NCBI GenBank assembly: GCA_023390335.1
Contig: JAEWCZ010000008.1
Coordinates: 37,967-101,966 of the forward strand
From: Bacillota bacterium
GTDB taxonomy: Bacteria; Bacillota; Clostridia; Acetivibrionales; DSM-1351
Direction of reading: 5' to 3'
DNA: 64,000 nt
Shown: positions 61,880 through 64,000 of the stretch, piece after piece
Numbering within the stretch: the first letter of the stretch is position 1
How the letters are laid out: each line of letters starts with the position of its first letter
Notes under the pieces: generated by a model
What the model was told of the DNA's origin: nothing
Seen by the model: only the letters and a program-made list of their open reading frames with translations
Database searches by the model: none
Translations under genes and position numbers: made by a program

Positions 61880-62005
61880 TTATTTAGGAAATGGTCTGGA
61901 ACTGGCAATTTATATAGATTATAATTGTATAATAAATTCTAATAGCCAGAATAAATTACATTTGGTCAGGGGTTAATACTAATAGCTTATTAACTGGAGG
62001 TAATC

Positions 62006-62968
62006 ATGAAAATAGTTGTACTAGACGGACATACACTTAATCCGGGAGATATGTCCTGGGATGCAATGAGACAGCTTGGAGAATTAGTGGTTTACGACAG
62101 AACACCGGCTGAAAAAATAATTGAAAGAATAGATAATGCAGAGATAGTTCTTACAAATAAAGTAATGCTATCAAAAGAAATATTAGATAAAACGCCATCA
62201 GTTAAATATATCGGTATAATGGCAACTGGATGTAATGTAGTTGATATTGAATATGCAAAAGAACTCGGAATAATTGTAACTAATGTACCGGCCTACAGCA
62301 CTGATTCTGTAGCACAAATGGTATTTGCATTTATAATGGAGTTTTGTAACCATGTCGGTGAGCACAACAGAGCTGTTCATGAAGGAAAATGGACAAATAG
62401 CCCTGATTTCTCATTCTGGTATTACCCTCTTATAGAAATAAAAAATAAAACAATAGGTATAATCGGCTTTGGTGCCATAGGACAAAAAGTTGCGCAAATA
62501 GCAGAGATATTCGGTATGCAAGTATTATTCCATAGCAGGACTATAAAACCCGGTCTTGAAACCGATAATATAAAATATGCTACATTAGAGAAGGTACTTG
62601 CCGAGTCCGATTTTATAACACTAAACTGTCCTCTGACGGAGCAAACAAAGGGTCTTATAAATAAGGATACAATATCTAAAATGAAGGATGGGGCAATCCT
62701 TATAAATACATCAAGAGGCTTGATTATAGATGAAAATGATGTGGCACAAGCCTTGAATACCGGTAAACTGGCCGGTTTGGGAACAGATGTAGCGTCTGTA
62801 GAGCCAATACAAGCTGAAAATCCACTGCTCCATGCAAAAAACTGCATAATTACTCCGCATTTTGCATGGGCTACAAAAGAAGCTCGGGAACGTCTTATGG
62901 ATACATTAATAAAGAATATTTCCTCCTATATAAAAGGAACCCCGGTTAATGTTGTTAATAATCATTAA
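62006..62968 (+). CDS. D-2-hydroxyacid dehydrogenase
   Basis: 320 residues. NAD-binding motif GIIGFGAIGQKVAQIAE near residue 150; catalytic Arg in NTSRGLIIDENDVAQAL near 235; the Glu in the VEPIQAENPLL region and the His in ITPHFAWATKEARERL near 290. Resembles glycerate/hydroxypyruvate dehydrogenases (HprA) and other enzymes that reduce 2-oxoacids to D-2-hydroxyacids. After the 2-oxoacid operon, it could reduce the same 2-oxoacid as an electron sink; that is inferred from position. ATG at 62006 after TGGAGG. Confidence 0.92.
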   Translation: MKIVVLDGHTLNPGDMSWDAMRQLGELVVYDRTPAEKIIERIDNAEIVLTNKVMLSKEILDKTPSVKYIGIMATGCNVVDIEYAKELGIIVTNVPAYSTDSVAQMVFAFIMEFCNHVGEHNRAVHEGKWTNSPDFSFWYYPLIEIKNKTIGIIGFGAIGQKVAQIAEIFGMQVLFHSRTIKPGLETDNIKYATLEKVLAESDFITLNCPLTEQTKGLINKDTISKMKDGAILINTSRGLIIDENDVAQALNTGKLAGLGTDVASVEPIQAENPLLHAKNCIITPHFAWATKEARERLMDTLIKNISSYIKGTPVNVVNNH

Positions 62969-62997
62969 TTTTATACTAGAATAGAAGGTGCTAAAAA

Positions 62998-63606
62998 ATG
63001 AGTCATATGAACAATATAAAAAAATACTATGAGGATAATTATAAAGAAGGATATCCCGATTACTACATACAAGGATGGGAAAATAGGACTGCTCAGGAGA
63101 TGAGGTTTAAAGAGTTAATTAACAGCATTGACCTCAATGGCAAAAGAATTCTGGATGTAGGCTGCGGTACCGGAAACTTACTGGAATATATAAATGAGAG
63201 ATTTACTGGATTTGAATATACCGGGGTAGATATTCTTCCCCATATGATTAATATTGCAGTAGCTAAGAAGTTAACAGGAAAGTTTATATGTATGGATTTA
63301 TTTAAGAATAACCCTTTCAAAAGTAACTCATTTGATGCAATCTTTTCATCCGGGATATTTAATCTCAATTTAGGCAACAACAAGGAGTTTCTTTTTGATG
63401 CATTAGATGTATTCCAGCAATTATCAAACGGCACAATAGCATTTAACCTACTTTGGGATAAATCTCCCGACAGAGAGGATAAATACTTTTATTTTGATCC
63501 GGATAAGGTAGAACAGTTATTAACAGAAAGGTACAATCACTGGGCTGTAACAATATCAAAAGGGTATCTGAATAATGATTTTACAGTATTATTAAAAAAG
63601 AAATGA
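62998..63606 (+). CDS. Class I SAM-dependent methyltransferase
   Basis: 202 residues. SAM-binding motif I is ILDVGCGTGNLLEYI near residue 50, with the acidic end of strand 2 at GVDILPHMI and motif IV-like FDAIFSSGIFNLN. No substrate domain is recognised, so the acceptor is unknown. ATG at 62998; ATG 63007 is also possible. It starts 29 bases after the dehydrogenase, so the two may be cotranscribed. Confidence 0.85.
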   Translation: MSHMNNIKKYYEDNYKEGYPDYYIQGWENRTAQEMRFKELINSIDLNGKRILDVGCGTGNLLEYINERFTGFEYTGVDILPHMINIAVAKKLTGKFICMDLFKNNPFKSNSFDAIFSSGIFNLNLGNNKEFLFDALDVFQQLSNGTIAFNLLWDKSPDREDKYFYFDPDKVEQLLTERYNHWAVTISKGYLNNDFTVLLKKK

Positions 63607-63703
63607 ATTCGGCGATAATGGCAGTATTATTGAGAATGATACAAAATAAAGAAGGATACATTTTATAAATTAAAATAAACCCCAAAACACGGAAAAAATT
63701 CAC

Positions 63704-63733
63704 TTGAAATAGTAATAAAAGTGGTGGTATACT
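63704..63733 (+). promoter_or_regulatory. Probable rRNA operon promoter P1
   Basis: TTGAAA (63704-63709), 18 bases, TATACT (63728-63733), followed about 90 bases later by a stronger promoter in the same direction, the arrangement seen for clostridial rRNA operons. Confidence 0.5.
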
Positions 63734-63817
63734 AGCGTAGCTGTCACAGGCGATGCACTAAAAAGTACGAAAAAACGTACGATGATTAATCAGGAAATAA
63801 TTTCTTGAAATCAGGTG

Positions 63818-63846
63818 TTGACAAAGGCTTGTCAGCATGGTATTAT
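63818..63846 (+). promoter_or_regulatory. Probable rRNA operon promoter P2 and leader
   Basis: TTGACA (63818-63823), 17 bases, TATTAT (63841-63846). Downstream, GGACTTTGAAAAGTAAACAG (63913-63932) resembles the antitermination box of Firmicute rRNA leaders, and no ORF follows. The rest of the window (63607-64000) holds no gene, so the 16S rRNA gene is expected just beyond its end. Confidence 0.55.
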
Positions 63847-64000
63847 AATAAAGCTGATTGCGTTAAAAACAAGCAGCAAAACCTTACAAAGCAGTCGTAA
63901 GAAGGCTTTATGGACTTTGAAAAGTAAACAGTGATAAACATGTAAAGGAACTCGAAAAAATTCCGAAATCGTAAAACGATTTCAAAATTGAGTAACTTGC

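Overview
The window reads as chromosomal DNA of a low-GC, anaerobic, plant-fibre-degrading clostridium (Ruminiclostridium-like). This rests on AT-rich sequence, GGAGG ribosome binding sites with many TTG/GTG starts, T-box leaders, an agr-type peptide signalling locus, a ferredoxin-dependent 2-oxoacid oxidoreductase, xylose genes and a GH43 beta-xylosidase. The species name is inference. No transposase, phage gene or CRISPR array was seen.

Layout. 1-7.5 kb: a two-domain esterase-like protein, an MFS transporter with an operator-like promoter, a NUDIX hydrolase, then two small blocks (a secreted RCC1-repeat protein; an ECF sigma factor with its anti-sigma partner). Each block is bounded by a copy of the 3' part of the tRNA-Arg(CCT) gene, as if two elements had used this tRNA as an attachment site. 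7.7-16.3 kb: oligoendopeptidase F, an M29 aminopeptidase, a SWIM/SNF2 helicase and an agrB-agrD-agrC locus whose 35-residue agrD is easily missed. 16.4-19.1 kb: leuS with a leucine (CTC) T-box leader.

19.2-34.0 kb is the most unusual part: a glycan locus. ManC, Gmd and Fcl together make GDP-L-fucose from mannose-1-phosphate. Four paralogues resemble NodZ/FUT8-type fucosyltransferases. Between them lie a TPP-dependent E1 alpha/beta pair without E2/E3, a sugar-nucleotide epimerase, a leaderless subtilase, an APH-like kinase with an altered metal site and a short DivIVA-like coiled-coil protein. A GT2 transferase, a DUF2304 protein and a small EamA/SMR permease lie divergently. The fucosylated acceptor is not identifiable.

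34.2-48.7 kb: tadA, a thioredoxin-like protein with an incomplete active site, a GH43 beta-xylosidase behind a long inverted repeat, then ilvB-ilvN-ilvC-leuA-cimA behind a second leucine T-box, and xylB-xylR(ROK)-xylA behind a consensus promoter whose -10 lies in an inverted repeat. 49-53.5 kb: MATE exporter, AraC regulator, nitroreductase, GH4 alpha-galactosidase.

53.6-63.6 kb: a probable single operon of a PaaK-type CoA ligase, an aminotransferase, a four-subunit 2-oxoacid:ferredoxin oxidoreductase and a MetQNI-type ABC transporter, followed by a D-2-hydroxyacid dehydrogenase and a methyltransferase. The genes form a route between an (aryl)acetate, its CoA ester, the 2-oxoacid and the amino acid. 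The last 300 bases look like the tandem promoters and leader of a ribosomal RNA operon whose 16S gene would begin just past the window.
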